Below are positions 38,988-46,651 of a stretch of DNA of 64,000 bases, in pieces. Numbering within the stretch: position 1 is the first letter of the stretch; each line of letters begins with the position of its first letter. The stretch is from Brachybacterium sp. YJGR34 (lineage in GTDB: Bacteria; Actinomycetota; Actinomycetes; Actinomycetales; Dermabacteraceae), in NCBI RefSeq assembly GCF_003347015.1, contig NZ_PNFB01000004.1:124001-188000 (forward strand), read 5' to 3'. The position numbers and the translations under genes are program-made. The notes under the pieces were generated by a model. That model saw only the letters and a list, made by a program, of their open reading frames with translations, ran no database searches and was not told where the DNA came from.

Positions 38988-39050
38988 AAGGTCCCGTTTG
39001 AGTCACTTCTTCCACTGGAAGGTCCCGATAGATCGCGACAGAAGAAGTGA
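38988..39050. promoter_or_regulatory. repeat-rich control region between the sugar importer and the IS630-LacI regulator
   Basis: Within the 202-bp divergent gap, TCACTTCTTC (39003-39012) and GAAGAAGTGA (39041-39050) form a perfect 10-bp inverted repeat with a 28-bp spacer. AAGGTCCCG occurs twice, at 38988-38996 and 39019-39027. Both arrangements fit binding of a dimeric or multi-domain regulator; the neighbouring gene at 39090 is the obvious candidate. Placement about 40 bp before 39090 suggests control of both directions. Confidence 0.5.
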
Positions 39051-39089
39051 TACGTTAGGTGCCGCCCGACGAGGACGGAAGGGGATGTC

Positions 39090-41024
39090 ATGGGGAGATC
39101 ACCTGCGGCTCCGCTGAGACTGCGCGCGGGGGACCGGGAGGTGCTTGAAGCGGTCGCCGAGGGTGCCGACCCGGCGGCTGCACGACGGGCGCAGATCCTC
39201 CTCGCCGCAGCCGAAGGCCTCTCTAACACCGAGATCGCCGAGCGCCTCGGAGCCTCGCGACAGAGCGTTCTGCGATGGCGTGGGCGCTACGGCGCGGAGG
39301 GCGTCGACGGGCTCCGCGGCCATGCGCGTCCGGGCCGGCCCCCTGTGCAGAGCCCGGCGGAGATCGTGGCCCGCGCCCTGCGAGCGCCGACCCCGGCGGA
39401 GGCGCCGAGCGGGCGGTGGAGCACGCGCACGCTCGCGGCGGCACTGGAGATCAGCTCTGCGACGGTGGCGCGAGCTTGGACTCGATATGCCGTGGCTCCT
39501 GCAGAGGCCGGTGCGCTCGAGCTCGGCACCCGGCCGGCGACGATCCTCCGCCCGGGGCGCGTGGTGGGACTGCTCCTTGCCCCGCCCATCGGGCTCGCGG
39601 CCTTCGTCGAGGCGGAGCGCGGGACGGGCGGGCAGGCGTCGGCGCAGACGGTCACCCGTCAGGGACGCGGACGCTCCGGGATGGAGGCCGCGCGCGAGGT
39701 CGCCGTTGAACTCGCGTCAGTTGTCGGCCCTTCCGGACGCACCCGGGGCCCCCGTCCGAGCACCGAGGACCTCGAAGGCTTCCTCGAGCGGGCTCGTGAG
39801 CGCGGGGCGCTCGTGATCGCCACTGGAGCCGGCCATCCCCAGCTCGAGGGCGTGGCCACGGTGGACACCTTCTCCGCCTGGACGCGGATGGTCGAGGCGC
39901 TCGCGGTGGCCGCAGCGGTCGCCGGCGATGCCGAGGGGCTGCGCGGCGTTCGTGATGCCCTGCGGGCCCCGGCGCCCTCCCGGGAGCCTGTCACCTGGTA
40001 CGACGGGACCATGCCCCTTGCAGGGGCCTCCCGCGTGACCATGCGGGACGTCGCTGTGACGTCCGGAGTGTCGGTGAAGACCGTCTCCAATGCGCTCACC
40101 GGCGCCAAGCCCGTCGCCCCGGAGACGCGGCACCGTATCGACCAGGCCGTCCAGGACCTGGGCTACCAGGTGAACACCGCCGCCCGCCAGCTGCGCACAG
40201 GGCGCCACGGCGCGGTGGTGCTCGCGGTCCCGGAGCTTCGCCTGAGCTACTACGCGGAACTGGCCGAGCAGATTATCGACGAGGCCGAGCGGCATCAGCT
40301 CAGCGTGCTCGTGCAGACCACACGGGGCGACCTGGAGCGGGAGATGCGCGTCATCGACAGCGCACGGCGCCGGGCGGACGGGTTGATCATCGCGGCCCAA
40401 GCGCTGAGCCACGACACCCTGAGCCGCCTGACGACCACCGGCCCCCTCGTGGTCCTCGGCGAGGCGGTCCACGACATAGGCGCCGATCAGATCACGATCG
40501 ACAACACCGCGGCCTCGACCACCGCTATGGACCACCTACTCGACATCGGCCGTCGCCGCGTGGTTCTGCTGGGCATCGCACCGCGCGCGGTGGCCGAGGC
40601 GCGGATCCGCGGCTGCCGCGCCTCGGCCGACGGTCACGGGGTGGACCTCGACCCGGCGCTGATGCTCCCGACCGCGATATGGCGCCGGGACGAAGGAGTG
40701 CGGGCCGTGCTCGAGCTGCTGGATCGCGGCGCAGCATTCGATGCCGTCATCGGCTTCAACGACGAACTCGCACTCGGTGCGCAGCACGCCCTGCTGGCAC
40801 GCGGCGTCAGGATCCCCGAGGACGTCGCCGTCCTCGGGTTCGACAACTCCGCCGACGCCGCGTACTCCACCCCGGGCCTCACCTCGATCGCTCCGGCCTT
40901 CGACGTCATCGCCCGCACAGCGGTCTCCCTGGTCACCGACCATCCGGAACGAGGCAGTGCCGGCAGGTCGCCGACGGAGACCATCGCTCCCCACCGGCTG
41001 GTGGTACGCGGCTCCACCACCTGA
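39090..41024 (+). CDS. fusion of a degenerate IS630-family transposase with a LacI-type regulator
   Basis: One uninterrupted 644-residue frame. Residues about 10-145 resemble the IS630 transposase DNA-binding region: RRAQILLAAAEGLSNTEIAERLGASRQSVLRWRGRYG, then GRWSTRTLAAALEISSATVARAW. Residues 155-180 (RVVGLLLAPPIGLAAFVEAERGT) align with the IS630 catalytic strand usually written VVGLYLDPP..VDEKS; the catalytic Asp is Glu174. Around residue 244 the DNYATH-like motif reads ATGAGH, and the C-terminal WLNQVE-like motif reads WTRMVE. The transposase part is thus unlikely to be active. From about residue 315 a full LacI-family protein follows (VTMRDVAVTSGVSVKTVSNAL, then the sugar-binding domain to VLGFDNSADAAYS and the end). 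An internal start at GTG 40035 or ATG 40041 could also yield the LacI part alone. Divergent from the sugar importer. Confidence 0.85.
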   Translation: MGRSPAAPLRLRAGDREVLEAVAEGADPAAARRAQILLAAAEGLSNTEIAERLGASRQSVLRWRGRYGAEGVDGLRGHARPGRPPVQSPAEIVARALRAPTPAEAPSGRWSTRTLAAALEISSATVARAWTRYAVAPAEAGALELGTRPATILRPGRVVGLLLAPPIGLAAFVEAERGTGGQASAQTVTRQGRGRSGMEAAREVAVELASVVGPSGRTRGPRPSTEDLEGFLERARERGALVIATGAGHPQLEGVATVDTFSAWTRMVEALAVAAAVAGDAEGLRGVRDALRAPAPSREPVTWYDGTMPLAGASRVTMRDVAVTSGVSVKTVSNALTGAKPVAPETRHRIDQAVQDLGYQVNTAARQLRTGRHGAVVLAVPELRLSYYAELAEQIIDEAERHQLSVLVQTTRGDLEREMRVIDSARRRADGLIIAAQALSHDTLSRLTTTGPLVVLGEAVHDIGADQITIDNTAASTTAMDHLLDIGRRRVVLLGIAPRAVAEARIRGCRASADGHGVDLDPALMLPTAIWRRDEGVRAVLELLDRGAAFDAVIGFNDELALGAQHALLARGVRIPEDVAVLGFDNSADAAYSTPGLTSIAPAFDVIARTAVSLVTDHPERGSAGRSPTETIAPHRLVVRGSTT

Positions 41025-41086
41025 GGACCTCCGCAGGACTCGAGGTCACCGATGGCGTCGGAGCAGGTCGAGCTCGGGGCTGAGGC

Positions 41087-41110
41087 CGCCAGGTGGCTCG
41101 CTACCTGGCG
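41087..41110. terminator. two-way hairpin between convergent genes
   Basis: A perfect 8-bp stem CGCCAGGT (41087-41094) / ACCTGGCG (41103-41110) with an 8-nt loop. It lies between the regulator stop and the glycosidase-like gene, overlapping the latter's stop codon. Confidence 0.5.
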
Positions 41111-42753
41111 CTGGTTCCACCGCCCCCGTCGGACGCCCCGCCCTCCGTCGCCGCGAGCTCGAGCACCGTCACGGTCCCCGGATCGCTCGTGAGGGTCAGC
41201 GGCTCCTCGAGCGCGAGCCGAGCGCCGGCGAGCTCACCTGCGACGGGAGCGAGGCCGGCCGCGGAGCTCTCCTGGGCCTCGAGCGATGCGCCCGTCAGCT
41301 GGGCGCCTCGGCTCAGCTCCCAGCCGTCGGCCGCGACGGCGCCCAGTGCCTCCGGCGCGGTGACCTCGACCGGCCGGGCTGCCGCCTCGCCATCCGCCGG
41401 ATCGCGCAGATCCACGAGCACCAGGGTCAATGCGCCGTCCTCGGCCAGCACGGCGTGGACGGAGGTGGTGCCGTCGCCGCTGACCTCCGTGGAGAGGATG
41501 CGGCCGGCGGGAACCTCGTCCAGCAGCATCAGCGCCAGGAAGCTGGAGCGGCCCCGGATGATCTGTCCCGGCTCCGCGTGCGGTCCGGTGGCGCAGATCG
41601 GGCTCATCGGGGCGCCGCCGCGGCAGGCGTGCAGCGTGGAGTGGAAGGCGGTGCGCGTGACGCCCAGCTCCGCGAGGGTCATCGTGTAGTCCACGGTCCA
41701 CAGGGCCTGGGCGTGGGTGCGGGAGGTGTCGTTCGTGCCGGGGCAGGAGGTGGGGCCGGTCTCCTCCATCCACAGCGGCAGCTCGTGCCGGTCGGCGACC
41801 CCGGCGCCGCGGCCCACGATCGCCGCGGCCCGCTCCCGCTGGACGGGGGAGGTGAGGTCCTCGATGGAGGGATTCGCGTCCGAGGTGTCCGGTCCCTGGC
41901 ACTCCCACAGCGGATACCAGTGCAGGCTCAGCGCCTCCTGATGCGGGATGTCGGAGGTGGCGAAGGCCCGCCACCACTGCGCGTCGTACGCGCCGGGGCC
42001 GGCGACCGGGATCCCCGGCGCGGCCTGCTCGAGCGCCGCGGAGTACTCCCGCAGCGAGCGCTGGTACTCCTGCGGGGTCCAGCTCTCGTCCCGCACCGCG
42101 AGCTGGGGCTGGTTGTCGTGGAAGAAGCCGTTGGGCTCATTGCCGATCGCGACCGCGAGCAACTGGTCCCCGAAGGCCTCCTGCGCGTGGGCGGCCATGT
42201 CCGCGGCGCGCTCGGGGTCGTCGTGCCCGAGGTCCAGATCGATCGTGACCTGCGCATCGACCTGCTCGGCGACGGAGGCCACCCGCTGCAGGTCCTCCGG
42301 CGTGAGCGTCACCTCCGCCCAGTCCGGCGCGGGCTCCTCGGCCGAGGTCCACCACACCGAACGGTCGATGCCGTTGCCGCCGAAGCGCAGCGCCGGCTCC
42401 TCGAGCGCGTCGAGGGTCAGGGCGAGGTTCGAGTCCGACGAGCTCCACATCGGATTGTCGAGATCGCGGGCATCGAAGCTCAGCCCCACCACGTGCTCCC
42501 GGTGCGCGGCGCCCTCGGGCAGCGCGAGGTCCACCGTGATCGCCGGGCCCTCCGCCTCGGTGACCGGGGTCATCGTGAAGTCACCGGGGGAGTCGTCGTA
42601 ACCGGGCAGGAACAGTCGCTCCGCATCCGGGATCGGGGGAGCGGCGCGGTCCGGATCCTGCCCGTCCGGCCGCAGGGCGAGGATCCCGACGGTCACCAGG
42701 AGCGCCAGCACGAGGGCCCCGGCTCCCGCCATCAGCCAGCGACGCTGCGTCAT
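41101..42753 (-). CDS. membrane-anchored glycoside-hydrolase-like protein (clan GH-A, GH79-like)
   Basis: A 550-residue protein. Residues 7-27 are a hydrophobic signal anchor (LMAGAGALVLALLVTVGIL). The rest looks like a TIM-barrel glycosidase: ALRFGGNGIDRS near residue 132, AIGNEPNGFF with Glu206 as likely acid/base, WMEETGP with Glu330 or Glu331 as likely nucleophile, and a C-terminal beta-sandwich (ALTLVLVDLRD..TVTVLEL). The GGN/GNEP/EE pattern resembles GH79 beta-glucuronidases and heparanase-like enzymes more than GH5. It could trim a uronic-acid-containing polymer outside the cell. A decayed relative is at 33620-33911. Confidence 0.72.
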   Translation of the reverse strand: MTQRRWLMAGAGALVLALLVTVGILALRPDGQDPDRAAPPIPDAERLFLPGYDDSPGDFTMTPVTEAEGPAITVDLALPEGAAHREHVVGLSFDARDLDNPMWSSSDSNLALTLDALEEPALRFGGNGIDRSVWWTSAEEPAPDWAEVTLTPEDLQRVASVAEQVDAQVTIDLDLGHDDPERAADMAAHAQEAFGDQLLAVAIGNEPNGFFHDNQPQLAVRDESWTPQEYQRSLREYSAALEQAAPGIPVAGPGAYDAQWWRAFATSDIPHQEALSLHWYPLWECQGPDTSDANPSIEDLTSPVQRERAAAIVGRGAGVADRHELPLWMEETGPTSCPGTNDTSRTHAQALWTVDYTMTLAELGVTRTAFHSTLHACRGGAPMSPICATGPHAEPGQIIRGRSSFLALMLLDEVPAGRILSTEVSGDGTTSVHAVLAEDGALTLVLVDLRDPADGEAAARPVEVTAPEALGAVAADGWELSRGAQLTGASLEAQESSAAGLAPVAGELAGARLALEEPLTLTSDPGTVTVLELAATEGGASDGGGGTSAR

Positions 42754-42844
42754 CGGACCCTCCCTTCCCGTGCAGACCCCGTGAGGATCCCACAGGTGGG
42801 GCGGGGTGCGGAGCCGGGTTCGGAAGGCCCAGGACCCGCGTCGC

Positions 42845-42850
42845 TACACT
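42845..42850 (+). promoter_or_regulatory. -10 box of a probably leaderless transcript (GTPase gene)
   Basis: TACACT ends only 6 nt before the ATG at 42857, and no ribosome-binding sequence lies between, so transcription would start at or next to the start codon. Leaderless mRNAs of this kind are common in actinobacteria. TTCGGA at 42819-42824 is a possible but distant -35. Confidence 0.5.
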
Positions 42851-42856
42851 CCGGAC

Positions 42857-44041
42857 ATGGCGAACATCAGGAAGCTCGAGCAGCACATCGCCGTGTTCGG
42901 GCAGAGCGGCAGCGGGAAGACCGTGCTGCTGTCCTCGTTCTACGGCGGGCTCCAGGGAGCCTTCGACGGCAGTGAGCTCTACGACGTGGTCGCCGATGAC
43001 ACCGGCCAGGGCGACCGGCTGCTGAAGAACTACTACCGCATGGCGAAGGCCCACGAGGTTCCCTCGGCCACGCGGTTCGCGGCGGAGACCTTCCGGTTCT
43101 CCCTCAACCCGAAGGGCTACCTGGACCCCGCGACGCAGAAGAAGGCGCCCTTCGACGCCATCCGAATCGTCTGGCACGACTACCCCGGGGAGTGGTTCGA
43201 GGCGTCGGTCAGCGGCGCCGAGGAGGAGCGCCGACGCGTCCAGGCGTTCCAGGACCTCCTGGTCTCCGACGTCGCGCTGATCATGGTCGACGGGGAGAAG
43301 GTGGCCGCCAACGCCGGGCAGGAGGAGCGCTACCTCAAGGAGCTCTTCCACTCCCTGCGCCACGGCCTGCTTCGGCTGCGCGGCGACCTCCTCGAGGGCG
43401 GCAAGCCGCTGGTCCAGTTCCCGCGGATCTGGATCGTGGCGCTCTCCAAGGCCGACGTCCTGCTCGAGATGACCGTGGAGGACCTGAAGTCGATGGTCCT
43501 CGAGAAGTCCGCCGAGGAGCTGGGGCAGCTGCGGGAGACGATTCAGGGCATGGTCCAGGGCGGGGCCGCGCTCTCGGTGGGCGAGGACTTCATGCTGCTC
43601 TCCTCCGCCACCTTCGAACCGCAGACGATCGACCTGCAGCGGCGCATCGGGGTGGACCTCATGCTGCCGATCGCTGCCGTGATGCCCTTCGAGCGGCACG
43701 TGGCCTGGGCGAAGAAGAAGGAGATCCCCACGAAGGTCGCCCAGAAGATCCTGGAGAACTCCGCGGCCATCGGCGCCGGGGCCATGGCGCTCGCACTGCT
43801 GGGGAAGAAGGTGAAGCTGCCGGGGGTGCTCGCCCTGGTGCCGGTGGCGATCGCCGGGCTGCAGGCCGTCGTCCCCCGGAAGACGATCGACGCCGCCGCC
43901 ACCACCGTCGGCGAGGAGCTGGCCAAGTTGCACGCCAAGGCCGTCGCGAACAAGGAGTACCTCGCGGCGATCCTCACCGGATTCAGGATGCAGCTCGAGA
44001 AGGGCGAGCGGGACCACGTCCTGCTGAGGAGCAGGAAGTGA
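42857..44041 (+). CDS. TRAFAC-like P-loop GTPase with C-terminal hydrophobic segments
   Basis: A 394-residue protein. P-loop GQSGSGKT at residues 15-22; a VWHDYPGEWF segment at 105-114 occupies the Walker B/G3 place (D-x-P-G), and ALSKAD (K198, D200) the G4 [NTS]KxD place. Together these indicate a TRAFAC-class GTPase. The SVSGAEEERRRVQAFQDLLVSDVALIMVDGEKVA part is the usual G3-G4 linker. Residues about 302-340 contain two hydrophobic stretches (AAIGAGAMALALLG; LPGVLALVPVAIAG) that may insert in or contact membrane. No family name can be given. It overlaps the small downstream gene by 4 nt, so the two are a unit. Confidence 0.75.
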   Translation: MANIRKLEQHIAVFGQSGSGKTVLLSSFYGGLQGAFDGSELYDVVADDTGQGDRLLKNYYRMAKAHEVPSATRFAAETFRFSLNPKGYLDPATQKKAPFDAIRIVWHDYPGEWFEASVSGAEEERRRVQAFQDLLVSDVALIMVDGEKVAANAGQEERYLKELFHSLRHGLLRLRGDLLEGGKPLVQFPRIWIVALSKADVLLEMTVEDLKSMVLEKSAEELGQLRETIQGMVQGGAALSVGEDFMLLSSATFEPQTIDLQRRIGVDLMLPIAAVMPFERHVAWAKKKEIPTKVAQKILENSAAIGAGAMALALLGKKVKLPGVLALVPVAIAGLQAVVPRKTIDAAATTVGEELAKLHAKAVANKEYLAAILTGFRMQLEKGERDHVLLRSRK

Positions 44042-44373
44042 GCTTCCTCTGGGCCACGCGAGGCCGCACCTGGGGATTCCGCTTCCTCCGCCGCGGCGAG
44101 GGCGGCGACCCGCTGCTCACCTACGACGCGGCCTTCCGCGGCCACGAGGACGAGCGCGAAGGCTGCTGGTCCTCCGCCGGCCGCGTGGCCCTGCGGTTCC
44201 CGGATCCCGAAGGCCGGCGCGACGAGGCCGGGCGCGTGATCCCCCACGAGTTCGTGCTGCTGGGCCCGCTGGCCGCGGGGGTGGACTCGCTGCAGGCGGG
44301 GAAGGACCGGATCTGGCCCGTCGTCGCCGAGGAGTACGCGGCGGTCTGGGACGCGGAGGATCCGCAGGGGTAG
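44038..44373 (+). CDS. small partner of the GTPase, unknown function
   Basis: A 111-residue soluble protein with no recognised domain. It is rich in Trp, Arg and acidic residues (TWGFRFLRRGEGGDPLL, AGRVALRFPDPEGRRDE, IWPVVAEEYAAVWD). It starts at a GTG whose GTGA overlaps the GTPase stop, a strong sign of a functional pair. It could be an effector or a regulator of the GTPase. Convergent with the oxidoreductase gene 8 bp away. Confidence 0.6.
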   Translation: MSFLWATRGRTWGFRFLRRGEGGDPLLTYDAAFRGHEDEREGCWSSAGRVALRFPDPEGRRDEAGRVIPHEFVLLGPLAAGVDSLQAGKDRIWPVVAEEYAAVWDAEDPQG

Positions 44374-44381
44374 ACGGCCCC

Positions 44382-45458
44382 TCAGGCGGTCCGGGCGTCG
44401 CGGTGCGCGACCTCGATGAGCCGCAGCACCTCGACGCTGTCCTGCGGATCCACGGGCACGGTGCCGCCGGTGCGCAGGGCCACGGCGAGTTCGCGGTAGA
44501 AGCGGCCGTAGTCGCCGGTGCCGGGCGGCGTGGCCGTGACACCCTCGCCGCGGCTCAGCTCCCCGGCCTGCTCCACGCTCTCCCGGCCGAAGCCGGGAGC
44601 GTCCGGGCGGGTGCCCGCGCGCAGCGCCGCCTCCTGCGGGTCCTTGCCCGCGGTGCGCCAGGCGCCCTCGGTGCCCAGGGCCAGGAAGCGCGGCCCCTCG
44701 AGGGCGGACAGGCTCGACATCGTCAGGCGCGACTCGACGCCCGAGGCGTGGGTGAGCAGGAGGTGGGCGGTGTTCTCCGGGGCCTGCGGGTCGTCGGCCG
44801 GAGCGTCATCTGCCAGGGAGATCCGACGCAGCGAGGCGGTGCAGGAGGTGACCGGACCCAGCAGCTGGATCGCCTGGTCGATGAGGTGCGGTCCCAGGTC
44901 GTAGAGGATGCCACCGCCGGCGTCGACCGGGGTGGCGGCCTTCCAGGCGCGCTCGCCGGCGGGCTTCCACCACTCGAAGCGGGATTCCAGGGTGTGCACC
45001 CGCCCCAGCTCTCCGCCGTCGATCAGCTGCTTCAGGGTCAGGAAGTCCGCGTCGTAGCGGCGGTTCTGGAACACCGTGAGGCGCCGGCCCCGGGATGCGG
45101 CCTCCGCGATCAGCGCGGCGCCCTCGGCGCTGCTGGGGGCGAAGGGCTTGTCCACCACCACGTCCAGCCCCGCGCGCAGCGCGCTCTGGGCGAGCTCGAC
45201 GTGGGAGGCGGGCGGGGTGGCCACGACGACGAGGTCGAGGTCCTCGGCGTGCTCGGCGATCTTCTGCGGGTCCTCGAGGATCTGCACCCCGGGATGCTCC
45301 GCGCGGGCCTGCGCGGCGCGCTCCGGATTCGCGGTCGCGATCAGCGTGACCTCGTAGTCCGGGTCGACGCCGAGGAACGCCCCGTGGAAGTAGCGGCCCG
45401 CGACGCCGTAGCCGAGGATCGCGGTGCGCAGCGGGGACGGGCGAGTGGACTGGTTCAT
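44382..45458 (-). CDS. Gfo/Idh/MocA family oxidoreductase
   Basis: A 358-residue NAD(P)-dependent sugar-type oxidoreductase. Rossmann start LRTAILGYGVAGRYFHGAFL, VVVDKPFAPSSAEG (the EKP-like signature with D for E, catalytic Lys) near residue 99, and YDLGPHLIDQAIQLLG (conserved D-x-x-x-H). It probably works on a monosaccharide or inositol imported by a nearby transporter. It lies 36 bp downstream of a LacI-type regulator on the same strand. Confidence 0.87.
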   Translation of the reverse strand: MNQSTRPSPLRTAILGYGVAGRYFHGAFLGVDPDYEVTLIATANPERAAQARAEHPGVQILEDPQKIAEHAEDLDLVVVATPPASHVELAQSALRAGLDVVVDKPFAPSSAEGAALIAEAASRGRRLTVFQNRRYDADFLTLKQLIDGGELGRVHTLESRFEWWKPAGERAWKAATPVDAGGGILYDLGPHLIDQAIQLLGPVTSCTASLRRISLADDAPADDPQAPENTAHLLLTHASGVESRLTMSSLSALEGPRFLALGTEGAWRTAGKDPQEAALRAGTRPDAPGFGRESVEQAGELSRGEGVTATPPGTGDYGRFYRELAVALRTGGTVPVDPQDSVEVLRLIEVAHRDARTA

Positions 45459-45494
45459 GGGGCGCTCCTTCGATGAGTGGTGGATCGGTGCGGT

Positions 45495-46505
45495 TCAGGC
45501 GCTGCCGCGCCGCACCAGTGCGTGGGGGATCACGAGGTCCTGCGGGGGGACGGAGTTGCCGGGGCTGTAGATCCGGTCGGCGAGGCACTGCAGCGCGCGG
45601 TCGGCGATCTGCTGCTTGTCGGGGGCGATCGTCGTGAGGCCGGGACCGGAGAAGGCGCCGTCCTCGATATCGTCGATCCCCATCACCAGGAGGTCCTCCG
45701 GGATGCGCAGTCCGCGCTCGCGGGCGGTGCTCATCGCCCCGAGGGCGAGCTCGTCGCTGAAGGCGAAGACGGCGTCCGGGGCGGGGGAGCGGTCCAGGAG
45801 CTCGGACATGGCCTGGGCGCCGTCCCGGCGGTGGAGCTCGGTCACGGGGATCTGGGCGGACTCCTGCGGGGTCAGTCCGGCGCGGTGCAGGGCCCGGCGG
45901 TATCCCTCGGTCCGCAGCTGGGCGGTCCTGTTCTCGAGGTGGGGCTGGAGGCCGATCACAGCGACCCGGCGGGCTCCGCGAGCCAGGAGGTGGGTGACGG
46001 CATCGTCCGCTGCGGCGACGTTGTCGATGGCCACCCGGTCCATGCGGTCGTCGGGGCTGCGCTCCCCGAGCAGCACGAGGGGGACGGGCCGGGCGCTGGA
46101 GGAGCTCGCGGCCAGCTCGGAGGGCGCCAGGGCCCAGGGGCTGATGATGAGTCCGTCCACCACCCGCTCGCCGCCGCGGAGGAGGCGGCGCTCGGCCTCG
46201 GGGTCCCCGTGGGTCTGCTCGATGACCACGGTCCAGCCGCGGCGCCGGGCGCCCTCGACCAGCAGCGCCGCGATCTCGGCGAAGTAGGGGGAGGTGAGCT
46301 CGGGGATCGCCAGGCCGATCATCCCGGTGTGGCCGGCGCGCAGGCTGCGGGCGGCGAGGTTCGGGCGGTACCCCAGCTCGGCGATGGCGGCCTCGACGCG
46401 CTGCCGGGTCGCCTGCGCGACGGCGGCGGATCCGCTCACGACGTTGGAGACCGTGCGCGGGGAGACCCCGGCGCGATCCGCCACGTCCTTCATCCGTACG
46501 CCCAT
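45495..46505 (-). CDS. LacI-family transcriptional regulator
   Basis: A 336-residue repressor. The HTH is at residues about 4-30 (MKDVADRAGVSPRTVSNVVSG), followed by the hinge and the periplasmic-binding-like ligand domain (GLAIPELTSPYFAEI, VDGLIISPW, MGIDDIEDGAFSGPGLTTI). Its C-terminal part is similar to the LacI part of the fusion at 39090. Start at ATG 46505; Met at 46493 is an alternative. It is divergent from the dioxygenase/MFS genes and has the perfect palindrome TGCCACGTGGCA 54 bp upstream. Confidence 0.92.
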   Translation of the reverse strand: MGVRMKDVADRAGVSPRTVSNVVSGSAAVAQATRQRVEAAIAELGYRPNLAARSLRAGHTGMIGLAIPELTSPYFAEIAALLVEGARRRGWTVVIEQTHGDPEAERRLLRGGERVVDGLIISPWALAPSELAASSSSARPVPLVLLGERSPDDRMDRVAIDNVAAADDAVTHLLARGARRVAVIGLQPHLENRTAQLRTEGYRRALHRAGLTPQESAQIPVTELHRRDGAQAMSELLDRSPAPDAVFAFSDELALGAMSTARERGLRIPEDLLVMGIDDIEDGAFSGPGLTTIAPDKQQIADRALQCLADRIYSPGNSVPPQDLVIPHALVRRGSA

Positions 46506-46558
46506 CGGGCCATCTTCGCACGGTCTGCCTGGGGTGATCCGTCTCCTCCCACTCGGGT

Positions 46559-46570
46559 TGCCACGTGGCA
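46559..46570. promoter_or_regulatory. LacI-type operator palindrome
   Basis: TGCCACGTGGCA is a perfect 12-bp palindrome with a central CG, the usual shape of LacI/GalR-family operators. It lies between the LacI gene and the dioxygenase/MFS operon, about 80 bp before the latter, so it could control both. Confidence 0.55.
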
Positions 46571-46651
46571 TTCCGCGATGCAATAGTGGGCCGCGCCACA
46601 GGCCGGCGCACGGCCGGCCTGCCGCCCGCACATCTCGCGAAGGAGCACATG

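Noticed and set aside
39090-40034. Intact IS630 insertion sequence
   Set aside because: Catalytic residues are replaced, the frame continues into the LacI protein, and no terminal inverted repeats or TA target duplication could be seen at the ends.
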